Shown here: positions 17,159-26,154 of the stretch, piece by piece
Position numbering within the stretch: position 1 is the first letter of the stretch
Layout: every line of letters starts with the position of its first letter
Source of the DNA: a bacterium
GTDB lineage: Bacteria > Armatimonadota > UBA5829
NCBI GenBank assembly: GCA_021373255.1
Contig: JAJFTD010000076.1
Location: 1 to 64,000 of the forward strand
DNA: 64,000 nucleotides
Direction of reading: 5' to 3'
Notes under the pieces: generated by a model
Told to the model about the DNA's origin: nothing
Databases searched by the model: none
What the model saw: the letters and a program-made list of their open reading frames with translations, nothing else
Translations under genes and position numbers: made by a program

Positions 17159-19147
17159 TTAGGATTTTGGCTTATAGCGAACCATCAGACTGCTATTCGT
17201 GTTCAAAATGGTTAGCTTCAGCCCTTTGCAAAGCTGTTCGCCGCTTATTTGCTGCACTGACTTGTTCAGCTCACCATCCACAAATTCAACATCGTAAGTT
17301 TTGGCAGCATCTACGTCTCTCAGAGATACAAGGAGATCAGGGCTGGCGCATTCCGCACGCCGGAACGCCATAATAATGCCCTCATCTAGATCGGGGCGGT
17401 GCCACTGATAAGCCATGAACTGGTCGGCTGAAGTTGTTATCGGTGTCAATGTGTAGAGATCACCGTACCAATATTTGCCGTTCTCTTTTACCTCAGCCAG
17501 CAGCTTCTGCGCAAGGCTTTTATTGAATGCGGGATCAAGATATGCAAACTGGCAGATCAATCCGCCTGTAGTCGCGCTTCTCAGCGTATAGGAATCGGCG
17601 TCCCACGCGCATGATGTGTTGAGTGGAACAAACTGAGACAACGCCGCGTTTTGCATTTGCTTGAGTTCGGGATTGCCTGCCCAACAGTTTGAATCACTCC
17701 GCCACAGCGGCACGGAGCGCATGCAGGTTTCGAGGTCGATTCTTCGACCGCCGCTCGCACAGTTGTCTATCCACAGCCCCGGATGCCTCTCGCGAAGCGC
17801 ATCCCACATTGCGTAATGACCTTCTACGAAGCGTATCTCAGTCATGCCCTGCCGGTCTGGAGTGTCATTCCCACGCCAGTGCTCAAGCGGATCAAGATTA
17901 TAATCCTCGCGGTAAACCGTGACCCCATAATCGCCAATACGCTCGGAAAGGAGATCGGTCAGCCATTTCAAAGCATCTGGATTGCCCAGATTAAAGAGCC
18001 CACCATCTTCACTGCCGAGAAGCCAATTCTGATGCTCGCGTGCAATCCATGTGCCGGGAGCAACTCGACACGGCTCGAACCAGAGTATGAAATCCATTCC
18101 AATTTTCTTGCAATGCTCTCCTACCGGTTTTAGGCCATTAGGGAACTCATCGGGCTTGGTATACCAGTTACCTGCACCATCTGGGAAATCGCCTGGGAAC
18201 CATGCCGCATCGAACCAGTAAGCGTTACAGCCCAGTTCACGAGCGGCATTAGCAGCTTCGATCTGTCCCTGTTCAGTTGCCCATCCCGGCTCTGTCTTAT
18301 AACGGTCATATGTCTGGAGGCAGATAGGCAAGCGCAGGGCAGCGCCGTCTTTCTGCGGAACGTATTTTGACAGCATCAGCCTGCGGAACTGGTTCTGCGA
18401 ATCCTGTATGTTACCTTGCCAGAACATGAGAAGAACTCTCGGGCTGCGGATTTTTTCACCGGGGTGAAGCAGGAGATGCGTCTTCTCCATTCCGGCTTTG
18501 CACGTGGTAACACCCTCATTGGACCTATCAAATGCCGCCGCCCACTGCCCGGACCAGCCTATAGCAGTTACGATGCCCCGATCTTTATACTGCATGTTCC
18601 AGAAAGGAAATGCGGTCAGACTCGACGGCCGCCCACCTGTCGGTGCCAGAGAATGGCTATCATCGGGCATTAAGTTTATATCATAAGGTTCGAAGCTGTC
18701 GTTTCTGAACGCCTCATCACCGTGCAGTTGATGCAACACCACGGCATTGCCTGCATCGAGCGTATTAAGGCGAATATCCAACGCCTGTATGTTTTCGATA
18801 ATTGGAGTGTCGCTTGCTCCCTTGTTTTCGAAGTACAGCAGCCAATCGACCGCCGGGTAACCCTTGAATGCAGTCAAATCAGCGGTGACTGCTAACCCAG
18901 TGTCGGGATCATTCCACGTGATGCTGTAGCACACGCGGTCTTCCCGGTCATCTTTCTTCACACTGCGATTCCATTTACACAGGATATCTGAAGACGGCGA
19001 CCCACCATATACAAATGAGAAGGGTATGCCTGTTGAGGCAAGAAATCTACCAGCATCTTTTCCACATTCCTGCTCAGCGGTGTTTCCAACAAAGCAGGAC
19101 TCGGCCCAATCCGTAACTTGCTTTACTACTGCATCATTGCTAATCAT
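17159..19147 (-). CDS. GH36-family alpha-galactosidase-like glycosidase
   Basis: The 662-residue protein has an N-terminal beta-supersandwich and a TIM barrel from about residue 270. The probable nucleophile is Asp415 in VYREDYNLDP, corresponding to the GH36 KxDxN motif, and the acid/base is Asp485 in LWRSDSNCW. DNCASGGRRID is the GH36/GH-D signature; WFDAAWFPGDFPDG and LWFEPCRV match conserved barrel strands. No signal peptide is visible. It lies downstream of a Gfo/MDR gene pair and has its own promoter. Other GH36 activities (raffinose synthase-like, N-acetylgalactosaminidase) are less likely. Confidence 0.88.
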   Translation of the reverse strand: MISNDAVVKQVTDWAESCFVGNTAEQECGKDAGRFLASTGIPFSFVYGGSPSSDILCKWNRSVKKDDREDRVCYSITWNDPDTGLAVTADLTAFKGYPAVDWLLYFENKGASDTPIIENIQALDIRLNTLDAGNAVVLHQLHGDEAFRNDSFEPYDINLMPDDSHSLAPTGGRPSSLTAFPFWNMQYKDRGIVTAIGWSGQWAAAFDRSNEGVTTCKAGMEKTHLLLHPGEKIRSPRVLLMFWQGNIQDSQNQFRRLMLSKYVPQKDGAALRLPICLQTYDRYKTEPGWATEQGQIEAANAARELGCNAYWFDAAWFPGDFPDGAGNWYTKPDEFPNGLKPVGEHCKKIGMDFILWFEPCRVAPGTWIAREHQNWLLGSEDGGLFNLGNPDALKWLTDLLSERIGDYGVTVYREDYNLDPLEHWRGNDTPDRQGMTEIRFVEGHYAMWDALRERHPGLWIDNCASGGRRIDLETCMRSVPLWRSDSNCWAGNPELKQMQNAALSQFVPLNTSCAWDADSYTLRSATTGGLICQFAYLDPAFNKSLAQKLLAEVKENGKYWYGDLYTLTPITTSADQFMAYQWHRPDLDEGIIMAFRRAECASPDLLVSLRDVDAAKTYDVEFVDGELNKSVQQISGEQLCKGLKLTILNTNSSLMVRYKPKS

Positions 19148-19226
19148 TAATCCAGCGGGCTTGTCACTTATTGCCCGTCCCCCCTATCCGTTTTGCCGAT
19201 CCATTCAATGAGATCAAGCAGTGTCC

Positions 19227-19255
19227 AGTATACATACTGCTCAGTATAGGGTCAA
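19227..19255 (-). promoter_or_regulatory. Promoter of the GH36 gene with palindromic spacer
   Basis: On the minus strand TTGACC (19250-19255) and TATACT (19227-19232) are spaced by 17 bp. The spacer contains the palindrome ATACTG-CT-CAGTAT (19234-19247), with a further CAGTAT overlapping the -10. This layout suggests repression by an unidentified DNA-binding protein. Confidence 0.5.
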
Positions 19256-19338
19256 TACACTTTGTGAATTGTTTTTATCACTTCATCCCTGTCGCGTCTA
19301 GTTGCCTCCTAATCACTGCTACTAATACAATTGTGTTA

Positions 19339-20385
19339 TTATCTGTCTCTCCATATCATCGGGCACACAGTTTGTGTTTGTGCTGATTTTGTGATTTGTG
19401 AGATCAATTCATCAACGACATAACCATCCCAAGCGGATGGTGATCCAGGTTCACCACATTCAAAGCGGCGCACTACTTCTGCCATTTCAATATCAAACGG
19501 GTTCAGAGCCGGATAACGATACTCCGTGGTGCGGCCAGTGGCGGCATCCTGATGTACGAGTAATGCACCATTGCTGGTGGGTTTGTTCCACATAGGGGTT
19601 GCCAGGTCAAGGCGGCCCTTTGCGGTGTTAATCTCTATTCTTTCATCCCAACCATTGCGTTCGTAGCCTGCATACGACATCGGGTGCCAGCATGCTTCCA
19701 GGTTGGCTATTCCACCATCTTTGAGCCACATCATTGCATTTGCTCGAGTGTCGAAATCAAGTCCTTCACGGATGTACATCTGGCCACAGACATTTGTTGG
19801 TCTACCCGCCAGGAAGTGCAGCAAGTCCAGTATGTGACTTCCGCCGGCTACGAGTATACCTCCGCCGTTCGTATTAATAACTCCTGATGGATGGTTTCTG
19901 TATTCTTTTGGAATTTCACAATTCCACCAGTCCCACGCCTGCCACGTACGTGCATGGATACTGATGATCTGCCCCATATCGGTAAGCAATGTCTTTGCCT
20001 GTTGGACTGCCGGAAAATATCGCTTCATATAGCCGATAGTGAAGAATGTTCCGGCCTTGTCCGCCGCTGTAGCCAACTCTGCTGAGGATCCTGCGCTATC
20101 AGTAAGTGTCTTTTCGCATACCACACCTTTTCCTGCAGCAATTGCTGCCAGAGCGACTTCTTTGTGCAGCTTTGAGTATGTAGTCACGCTGACTATTTGA
20201 ACTTCGGGATCGTCTATAAGCGTGCGGTAGTCCGTGCTCACTCGCGCACCATAACGAGTTGCAACACTTTTTGCTGCGTCAATGTTCAAATCACATACGT
20301 GGACAACCTTCGCTCCAGCCCGCTCATAGCCTTCATAATGAAACTTTGATATTGTGCCACAGCCTACAATTCCAACCTTTGTCAT
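19339..20385 (-). CDS. Gfo/Idh/MocA-family sugar oxidoreductase
   Basis: The 348-residue NAD(P)-dependent enzyme has the Rossmann motif KVGIVGCGTISKFHYEG, the family segment VVCEKTLTDS (in place of EKP) and GGSHILDLLHFL, which holds the catalytic-region His. It starts by ATGA overlap with the upstream MDR gene. It probably oxidises or reduces a sugar derivative in the cytoplasm together with that dehydrogenase. Specific substrate is not deducible. Confidence 0.88.
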   Translation of the reverse strand: MTKVGIVGCGTISKFHYEGYERAGAKVVHVCDLNIDAAKSVATRYGARVSTDYRTLIDDPEVQIVSVTTYSKLHKEVALAAIAAGKGVVCEKTLTDSAGSSAELATAADKAGTFFTIGYMKRYFPAVQQAKTLLTDMGQIISIHARTWQAWDWWNCEIPKEYRNHPSGVINTNGGGILVAGGSHILDLLHFLAGRPTNVCGQMYIREGLDFDTRANAMMWLKDGGIANLEACWHPMSYAGYERNGWDERIEINTAKGRLDLATPMWNKPTSNGALLVHQDAATGRTTEYRYPALNPFDIEMAEVVRRFECGEPGSPSAWDGYVVDELISQITKSAQTQTVCPMIWRDR

Positions 20386-21422
20386 CGACTACCCTCACTT
20401 TCAAACCTCGCATCTGGAACCACAACAACCTTACGAGCCGTGTCTCTCTCCTCACGCACTGTCCTCAAGGCCTCGCTAATCTTGCTCAGCGGGAATACAT
20501 GGCTGACTATCTCCTTGGCCGGAACCGCACTCGTCCTTAACATGTGCAGTGCCTGCGGCAGGTATAGTGCCGGTGAGGCGAACGACGATCGGAGTTGCTT
20601 TTTACCAAAGTGCAGCGCGTGTGTATCAATGGGTACCACGCCCCCACCCCCAAAATCCGACCCTATATACACGATATACGCTCCGTAAGCAGCGGCAGTT
20701 ATACAATCGGGTATTACCTGCGGGGGAGCTGTAATCAATATCTTATCGAACCCGCCATAAGGCTCTCCACATTTTTTTAGTGGTGTCTCGCGCAACGCAA
20801 CTACAGCATCAACCCCCACACGTTTTGCCGCTTCCAATCGACCCGGTGTGCGGTTTGCTGCGACTACAGGACCAGTCGTTTTATGGCGGGCAATCGCAAG
20901 CGCCATTAATCCAATTGCTCCGGTTCCAACTACCAGCACACGGTCGGTAAGCCCTATCTCGGCGGTTACGACCATATCAATAGCTACACCACAAGGTTCC
21001 GCAAGTACTGCCGCCATAGGGTCAATATCGGGTGCAGGTACAACAGCTCTTGCTGGGGCTATCATAGCTTCAGAGAACCCAAGTGCAGATTCACCCCAGA
21101 AGTTCCGGCCTTTTGCGCACAGATCCACTCTCCCGTTGCGACAGTCGGCACAATCACAGCAAAAAGAGCCGGATTCCAGTACAACCTGATCGCCTGGTGC
21201 TACATGCGTTACACCCTCTCCGACCTCACGAACAATGCCTACAATTTCGTGTCCAAAGGCCTGGGGCTTATCGGCGAGATATTCAGCCATCTCCATATCG
21301 TAACCGCAGATTCCACAACCAAGCACATCAATCAATACCTCGCCAAGGCTGGGTGGTCTAAGTTCAACGTCTTGAAAGCTCACCTGAAACGGCTTTTGAA
21401 CATACGCGGATGCTACATGCAT
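20382..21422 (-). CDS. Zinc-dependent medium-chain alcohol/polyol dehydrogenase
   Basis: Start at the ATG at 21420-21422, preceded by AGAGGT; an earlier in-frame start at 21500 would add 26 poorly supported residues. The 346-residue MDR protein has catalytic zinc ligands in GCGICGYD (Cys39) and FGHE, and structural zinc cysteines in CCDCADCRNGRVDLC. The nucleotide motif is VVGTGAIGLMAL. Relatives include sorbitol and threonine dehydrogenases. It heads the MDR-Gfo pair and is divergent from a GntR-type regulator. The shared intergenic region carries GATATATC palindromes. Confidence 0.88.
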   Translation of the reverse strand: MHVASAYVQKPFQVSFQDVELRPPSLGEVLIDVLGCGICGYDMEMAEYLADKPQAFGHEIVGIVREVGEGVTHVAPGDQVVLESGSFCCDCADCRNGRVDLCAKGRNFWGESALGFSEAMIAPARAVVPAPDIDPMAAVLAEPCGVAIDMVVTAEIGLTDRVLVVGTGAIGLMALAIARHKTTGPVVAANRTPGRLEAAKRVGVDAVVALRETPLKKCGEPYGGFDKILITAPPQVIPDCITAAAYGAYIVYIGSDFGGGGVVPIDTHALHFGKKQLRSSFASPALYLPQALHMLRTSAVPAKEIVSHVFPLSKISEALRTVREERDTARKVVVVPDARFESEGSR

Positions 21423-21444
21423 GTCGCTTATACCTCTGTTTATG

Positions 21445-21582
21445 TATGATATATCTACAGCACATAATATAATGCAAACGCAGTATATCACGCTGAACAA
21501 TAGTATGCAACGGCTATTATTGAGTTTGCAAACACTTGCTGTCTATGATTTGACAAGGGACATTATATATGATATATCATAT
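21445..21582. promoter_or_regulatory. Divergent control region with GATATATC palindromes
   Basis: A perfect 16-bp palindrome, ATATGATATATCATAT, lies at 21567-21582. It overlaps the likely -10 of the regulator's promoter (TTGACA 21550-21555, then TATATC 21573-21578 after 17 bp). A near palindrome, TGTATGATATATCTACA, with the same GATATATC core, lies at 21443-21459 in front of the MDR gene. A further half-site (TATATCATAC) lies near 21590-21599. The GntR-type regulator at 21624 is the obvious candidate to bind them. Confidence 0.6.
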
Positions 21583-21623
21583 CAGTAGTTATATCATACG
21601 CAGCCACTGACTGGGAGTTTAAC

Positions 21624-22709
21624 ATGGCAACGGACAAGACTATTTCAAAGCACAGATCAGTATTAGTTCAGCGAATGATTTCTGAGATAACTGATAAAAT
21701 ACGCTCAGGCTCGCTTCGTCCCGGAGATCCATTGCCAGGAGCACACGCTCTTGCCATGGAATACGGAATCGGTTATTCTACGGTAATCCACGCCTACAAA
21801 ACATTGTCCGATGCTGGGTTGATCACCACCATCAGGGGCAGTGGGGCTTTTGTTAAATCATCTGCTAGAACCAGCCTTACAGATATTTTGGTATGCATCC
21901 CGCGTCAGACATATAACCCCCACAGTGAGTGGACAACTCATGACTTGCTGGCAGGAATGAGCACAGCCGCGCTTGCCGAAGGCATACGAATGCAAGTGTT
22001 GTTCGCTGACGCCATAGGAGACAAGTGGCGTTATACAATTGATAGTCTTGGCGAGAACGTCGGTTTGATCTTTTGCTGGGAAGCCGCTCCTGCGTGGGTA
22101 TTGCGGCTGCAACGGATGGCTATTCCCTACGCCTTGATTATGCCGAGTATCATGGGTGACTGGGAAAGTGAGCTGCCGACCGTGTTTCCCGATTATTATG
22201 GAGGAGTAAAACTAGCCGTTGAACATCTTTTGGAGCATGGCTTCACACACCTCGCGTTCCTGGGAAACCCCCATGATTCCCATGAGGGACCCAGGTATGA
22301 TGGTTATCACGATGCGTTGGAAAGCCGAGGTATCCATGAAATTGATATCATCCCATGCCCGGACATCAGCAGACACGCCGGACAGGTTGCGATGGCTCAA
22401 TACTTGACTACACACAAAAAGCCCAAATTTGATCTCCTTGTATCTGCTAACGATCTACGTGCACTTGGTGCGATGGACGTGTTATCAGCCCGAGGAATCA
22501 ATGTGCCAGGTGATCTCGCTGTGCTCGGGTTCGATAACATCCCCGCTGCCGCTGAAGCCGGGCTCTCCACAGTGCAGTTAAATATGCATGAACTGGGAGA
22601 ATCAGGCATTCATTGGTTCCTTAATAATGTTGCTGGGAAACAGGACTCGGATATTCCTAAGCTAAAGATGGATTGTCCGCCGATCTGGCGTAAGAGCACA
22701 GAGAACTAA
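21624..22709 (+). CDS. GntR-headed transcriptional regulator with LacI-type sensor domain
   Basis: The 361-residue regulator has an N-terminal GntR winged helix (SEITDKIRSGSLRPGDPLPGAHALAMEYGIGYSTVIHAYKTLSDAGLI). A C-terminal periplasmic-binding-protein-like sensor follows (HLLEHGFTHLAFLGNP, DLLVSANDLRALGAMDVL and GDLAVLGFDNIPAA), as in AraR. It is divergent from the MDR/Gfo/GH36 genes and probably represses them and itself until a sugar binds. Ligand is unknown. It is more distant from the two GntR regulators at 32497 and 37473 than those are from each other. Confidence 0.9.
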   Translation: MATDKTISKHRSVLVQRMISEITDKIRSGSLRPGDPLPGAHALAMEYGIGYSTVIHAYKTLSDAGLITTIRGSGAFVKSSARTSLTDILVCIPRQTYNPHSEWTTHDLLAGMSTAALAEGIRMQVLFADAIGDKWRYTIDSLGENVGLIFCWEAAPAWVLRLQRMAIPYALIMPSIMGDWESELPTVFPDYYGGVKLAVEHLLEHGFTHLAFLGNPHDSHEGPRYDGYHDALESRGIHEIDIIPCPDISRHAGQVAMAQYLTTHKKPKFDLLVSANDLRALGAMDVLSARGINVPGDLAVLGFDNIPAAAEAGLSTVQLNMHELGESGIHWFLNNVAGKQDSDIPKLKMDCPPIWRKSTEN

Positions 22710-23699
22710 TTATTTTGCTGCAAGTTCACTGTATTCTCTCAGCAGCTTGATGTATAGTTTGTAGTCTTCTATAGACACCTCAGGCGGGGTCTGGTGATCC
22801 ACACCAAGTATATAGCCGCCCTGCCGCATAACCGGTAGAAGCCGCTCGAACTCAGTACGCATCGCGTTCTCGCCTTTATTCATGCAGAGTTTATCGAACC
22901 CGCCAAGGAACAGGAACTTCGGGTGCTTTTGCCTGTACTTCAGTAGGTCAACTCCAGCCTGCTTTTCAAGCGGTAAGAACCCATTGCACCCTACCCCTGC
23001 GTACCAATCTACCGGCTCATCAACCAATCCGTCGCTGTCTACAAAGCCTTTTATGCAGTGTGCTTTTAGGATACCGAAAGCCTTAACGTAAAAATCTGCC
23101 AGTTGTTCATCAAAAATAGATTTTGAGATCATTGGGCCGTGATTATAAGACATATCCTCGGCCAGTGCAAGAAACTGAGGTTTTACGAAACTGCATATGA
23201 AATCCACTGTGCGCTCGAAGAACTCCAGCAGGTCCTGGTTCATTCGTCGCATCAGTGCAGGATGATCATAAAATGCGTAGAGGTGTTCTTCAATGCCGAA
23301 GAGTTCCCTGGGGTGCCAGAAGAATCCCTCGAACCAACCCCACAGCCCCGCTCCCTGCTCACAACCTGCAGCTATTTCCTCAAGGGCGCGTGGATCGTAT
23401 GGTTCCTTTGGGTAGAGGTATGGCAGTATGGCATCGTAATCTTCTTCACAGCTAACAATCCCTGCACCGTGAGAACTGGGCACCGGGCACCCTGGGCTTT
23501 TAGCACGAATCCACACATCGAGCATTGGGTCCAACCCGAAGTACTCTCTTATCTGGGTGTATGTCTGGATGTTGTCTGGAAGACCTTCAGATCTCCATCG
23601 CTCAATAGTCTTGTCCCAGTAGGGAGCCCATTCGATAATCGGCAGCCTGTCCGGCTTTTGAAAATCTAGTACTGCTTGTATTCTTTCGCGCGACTTCAA
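22710..23699 (-). CDS. Uroporphyrinogen decarboxylase-fold protein
   Basis: The 329-residue protein starts MKSRERIQAVLDFQKPDRLPI, the URO-D family opening (RvxxalxxxxpDRvP). It contains EDMSYNHGPMISKSIFDEQL and a terminal GYILGVDHQTPPEVS, as in the MtbA/CmuA-like methyltransferase-type relatives. It is not hemE: the heme-type arginine motif is absent. Members of this group occur often in carbohydrate gene clusters, with unknown role. The start is a TTG with AGGAGG eleven nt upstream. It is convergent with the GntR gene, the two stop codons being adjacent. Confidence 0.82.
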   Translation of the reverse strand: MKSRERIQAVLDFQKPDRLPIIEWAPYWDKTIERWRSEGLPDNIQTYTQIREYFGLDPMLDVWIRAKSPGCPVPSSHGAGIVSCEEDYDAILPYLYPKEPYDPRALEEIAAGCEQGAGLWGWFEGFFWHPRELFGIEEHLYAFYDHPALMRRMNQDLLEFFERTVDFICSFVKPQFLALAEDMSYNHGPMISKSIFDEQLADFYVKAFGILKAHCIKGFVDSDGLVDEPVDWYAGVGCNGFLPLEKQAGVDLLKYRQKHPKFLFLGGFDKLCMNKGENAMRTEFERLLPVMRQGGYILGVDHQTPPEVSIEDYKLYIKLLREYSELAAK

Positions 23700-23785
23700 G
23701 GTTATATTGACCTCCTGCGTTACGGACTCTCTTTTGAGTTACGAATATGATAACATGTTTCCTGCACTGATTTAAGATTGACGGC

Positions 23786-23820
23786 AAAAGCCCCGGATGA
23801 ACAATCCATCCGGGGCTTTT
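23786..23820. terminator. Rho-independent terminator
   Basis: AAAAGCCCCGGATG (23786-23799) pairs with CATCCGGGGCTTTT (23807-23820) around a 7-nt loop. A-tracts and T-tracts on both sides make it usable from either strand; it lies 30 nt beyond the stop of the triple-repeat protein gene. Confidence 0.88.
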
Positions 23821-23849
23821 GATTTAGCAACAAGATACGTTATGAGGTT

Positions 23850-25715
23850 TTAGTCGCTAAGTTTCACTACATCTGATGCCTTGGCATTTAGTACGCGGGT
23901 GCCGGACTGATCGGTCAGTGTTCCAACTACGGACACGTAGTTGCCGTTGGCAATTCCAGTGTAGCTCGGCGCGATAACGGTTACGGGCACGCCGGAGCCG
24001 TCATCAACGGTGAACGAATTCGTGGAAAGGATGCTCACTCTACCCCAGACTTTGAACTGATAGTTCGCTGATGCCGGAGCAATTATCGAATCATTGACTG
24101 CCTTGTTGTTGATACCTACAACCGGTGCGGTTGGAGTAGGCTCACCAGGGGTCACGTCGTTGTAGCTCACACCGTAATATACAGACAGTGCATAGTCAGA
24201 AGAATTGCTGAAATCGTCGACATTTACAGCAAAGGAGTTTACGCCACTCACTGTGCCCAGCTTGTATTCACAAATTGGGTTGGTGCCGTCGAATGTCAGC
24301 ATTGTATCGGTCGAGTTTCCGAGGTAAAGATACTCGCTCGGCTTGCCGGCAAGGTTAGCATATAATGACCAGTTTCCACCGTAGCCGGAATAGAACTGTG
24401 CATAAATGTCGTAGGTTTTCGATGAATCCAGTCCATTAACGGTGGTAGTAAGCTGAGGGCAGTCCTCACCAGTACCGCTTGCAGGATCAAACTTGGCGAA
24501 TGAACGATAAGCAGTGTCCTTGCCCCAATTAGTAAGGTCCCACTTTTGATCGTATCCGTTCCAATCTGTACCCGTTAAGGCGTCAGCCGGAGTAGTGTTG
24601 GTGGTATCAGCATGTACGAACACTCCGGTGATTCCGCCATAATTCGTGCCCGCAGGGACTTCTTTGTAGCTTACGCCATAGTAGACAGATAGTGCATAGT
24701 TGGTGCTGTCGTTGTAGTCATCAACATTCACAGAGACTGTGTTTGTACCGCTTACAACACCCACTTTATACTCGCAGATCGGATTGGTGCCATCGAATGT
24801 CAGTCCGGTCTCTGTTGCATTACTTACAGTGACCAATTTCTTGGGCTGCCCAGGCATATTTGCATAGATACCCCAGTATCCACCTTTAGCAGCGCAGAAT
24901 ACAACATAGACCTCATAGGTCTTCGTCGGGTCCAGTGTGTTGACTGTTGTAGTGATCTGAGAGCAATCTTCTCCGACTCCATTTGCCGGGTCAAATTTGG
25001 CATAAGATGTCAGGACATCGGTGAGGTTACCCCTATTCCAGGGAGTCCACAGCCCGTCGTAACCATCTTCATATGTCTTTACGGCAATAGCGTTGGAGGG
25101 ACCGGTATTGCTTGTAGTAGCCTTCACGAATGTGCCGGAGATACCTGCAGGCTTGGTTGGGACTTCCTTGTAACTAACGCCATAATAAGCAGAAATTGCA
25201 TAGTTTGATGAATCACTGTAGTCGTCGACGTCCACAGAGAAAGATGAGACACCGGTGACTGTGCCGAGTTTCACCTCGCATATCGGGTCAGTTCCATTAT
25301 ACATAATACCGGTCTTAACAGAGTTGTGAAGGGTGTAAAGCTGCTTGGCTTGACCAGACAGGTTTGCATACACACCCCAAGACCCGCCGATGACTGCAAA
25401 AAACTGAACATAGATCTCATAAGTCTTTGTGGGGTCCAGGGTATTGACGGACGTGGTAAGTTGCGGGCAGTCTTCACCAATGCCATTCACGGGGTCAAAC
25501 TTGGCATAGGATGATAGAGCGGTGTAGCTGCCCCACGGCAGCGGTGACCACTGGGCATCGTAGCCATCTGCATAATCTTTTGCAGCAATAGCACTGCCCG
25601 GGCTGGTATTTGTAGCATCAGCCTTTACGAATGTACCGGAGATGCCTGCTATCGCAGCGCTTCCGGCGAAAGCTGTAATACATACGGCGAAGATTAGCTT
25701 TCTTAACAATGACAT
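23850..25715 (-). CDS. Secreted protein with three tandem beta-rich repeats and OB-like C-terminal domain
   Basis: The 621-residue product has a signal peptide (about 1-23, cleavage after AIA). Three repeats of roughly 170 residues follow, starting near 24, 191 and 365. Each opens with GI(S/T)G(T/V)FV(K/H)A and contains SYAKFDP..G.GEDC.Q, Y(E/D)(I/V)Y and SVYYGVSY. The end (about 535-621) carries FKVWGRVS, FTVDDGSG and YVSVVGTL, an OB-like domain shared with two propeller proteins downstream. No enzyme motif is seen; a carbohydrate- or surface-binding role is a guess. It stands as a single gene before a strong terminator. Confidence 0.75.
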   Translation of the reverse strand: MSLLRKLIFAVCITAFAGSAAIAGISGTFVKADATNTSPGSAIAAKDYADGYDAQWSPLPWGSYTALSSYAKFDPVNGIGEDCPQLTTSVNTLDPTKTYEIYVQFFAVIGGSWGVYANLSGQAKQLYTLHNSVKTGIMYNGTDPICEVKLGTVTGVSSFSVDVDDYSDSSNYAISAYYGVSYKEVPTKPAGISGTFVKATTSNTGPSNAIAVKTYEDGYDGLWTPWNRGNLTDVLTSYAKFDPANGVGEDCSQITTTVNTLDPTKTYEVYVVFCAAKGGYWGIYANMPGQPKKLVTVSNATETGLTFDGTNPICEYKVGVVSGTNTVSVNVDDYNDSTNYALSVYYGVSYKEVPAGTNYGGITGVFVHADTTNTTPADALTGTDWNGYDQKWDLTNWGKDTAYRSFAKFDPASGTGEDCPQLTTTVNGLDSSKTYDIYAQFYSGYGGNWSLYANLAGKPSEYLYLGNSTDTMLTFDGTNPICEYKLGTVSGVNSFAVNVDDFSNSSDYALSVYYGVSYNDVTPGEPTPTAPVVGINNKAVNDSIIAPASANYQFKVWGRVSILSTNSFTVDDGSGVPVTVIAPSYTGIANGNYVSVVGTLTDQSGTRVLNAKASDVVKLSD

Positions 25716-25871
25716 CTGTTCAATCTCTCCTCTTCTTTATTTCAGTATTTTGGTGACAACGGACCATCTCTTCCGCATTGTTCACTTTAACCTGGATAAT
25801 GCGGCAGTCTCAAATAATGTGGGTTAGCGTATTCTCCGGTGATACAGATGTTCAACCACCCCCAACAAAAA

Positions 25872-26013
25872 CTGGATTAGTGGGTCACATAACATCTAGG
25901 CACCTCGTTACAGGTCGTTTTGTTAAGAGGGAAAATCCGGCCACGTAATCGCCCCTCCTGTACGGTGGTTCAAAGGTGCTATAATATTGATGGTAAATGA
26001 CCCACTAATCCAG
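25872..26013. mobile_element. MITE-like element, 142 bp, with 16-bp terminal inverted repeats
   Basis: CTGGATTAGTGGGTCA (25872-25887) is repeated exactly in inverse at 25998-26013. Pairing resumes further in (CATC..CACCT against the inverse of AGGTGC..GATGG), so the ends are longer, imperfect inverted repeats. The interior holds no gene. No clear target duplication is visible at the edges. It lies in the 439-bp gap between the ABC permease stop and the secreted repeat-protein start, which otherwise shows no gene. Confidence 0.7.
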
Positions 26014-26154
26014 GATGGCTGCACAATGCCGGGTATATTTGCCCATCATTGATTAGCACACCGTAGGTCATTACTACTATTTGTAATATGCCACAGGTTG
26101 TTGGGTTTGTCAAGTTAATTGTAGTATACAGACAACTCAATCATTGAGTAATGA

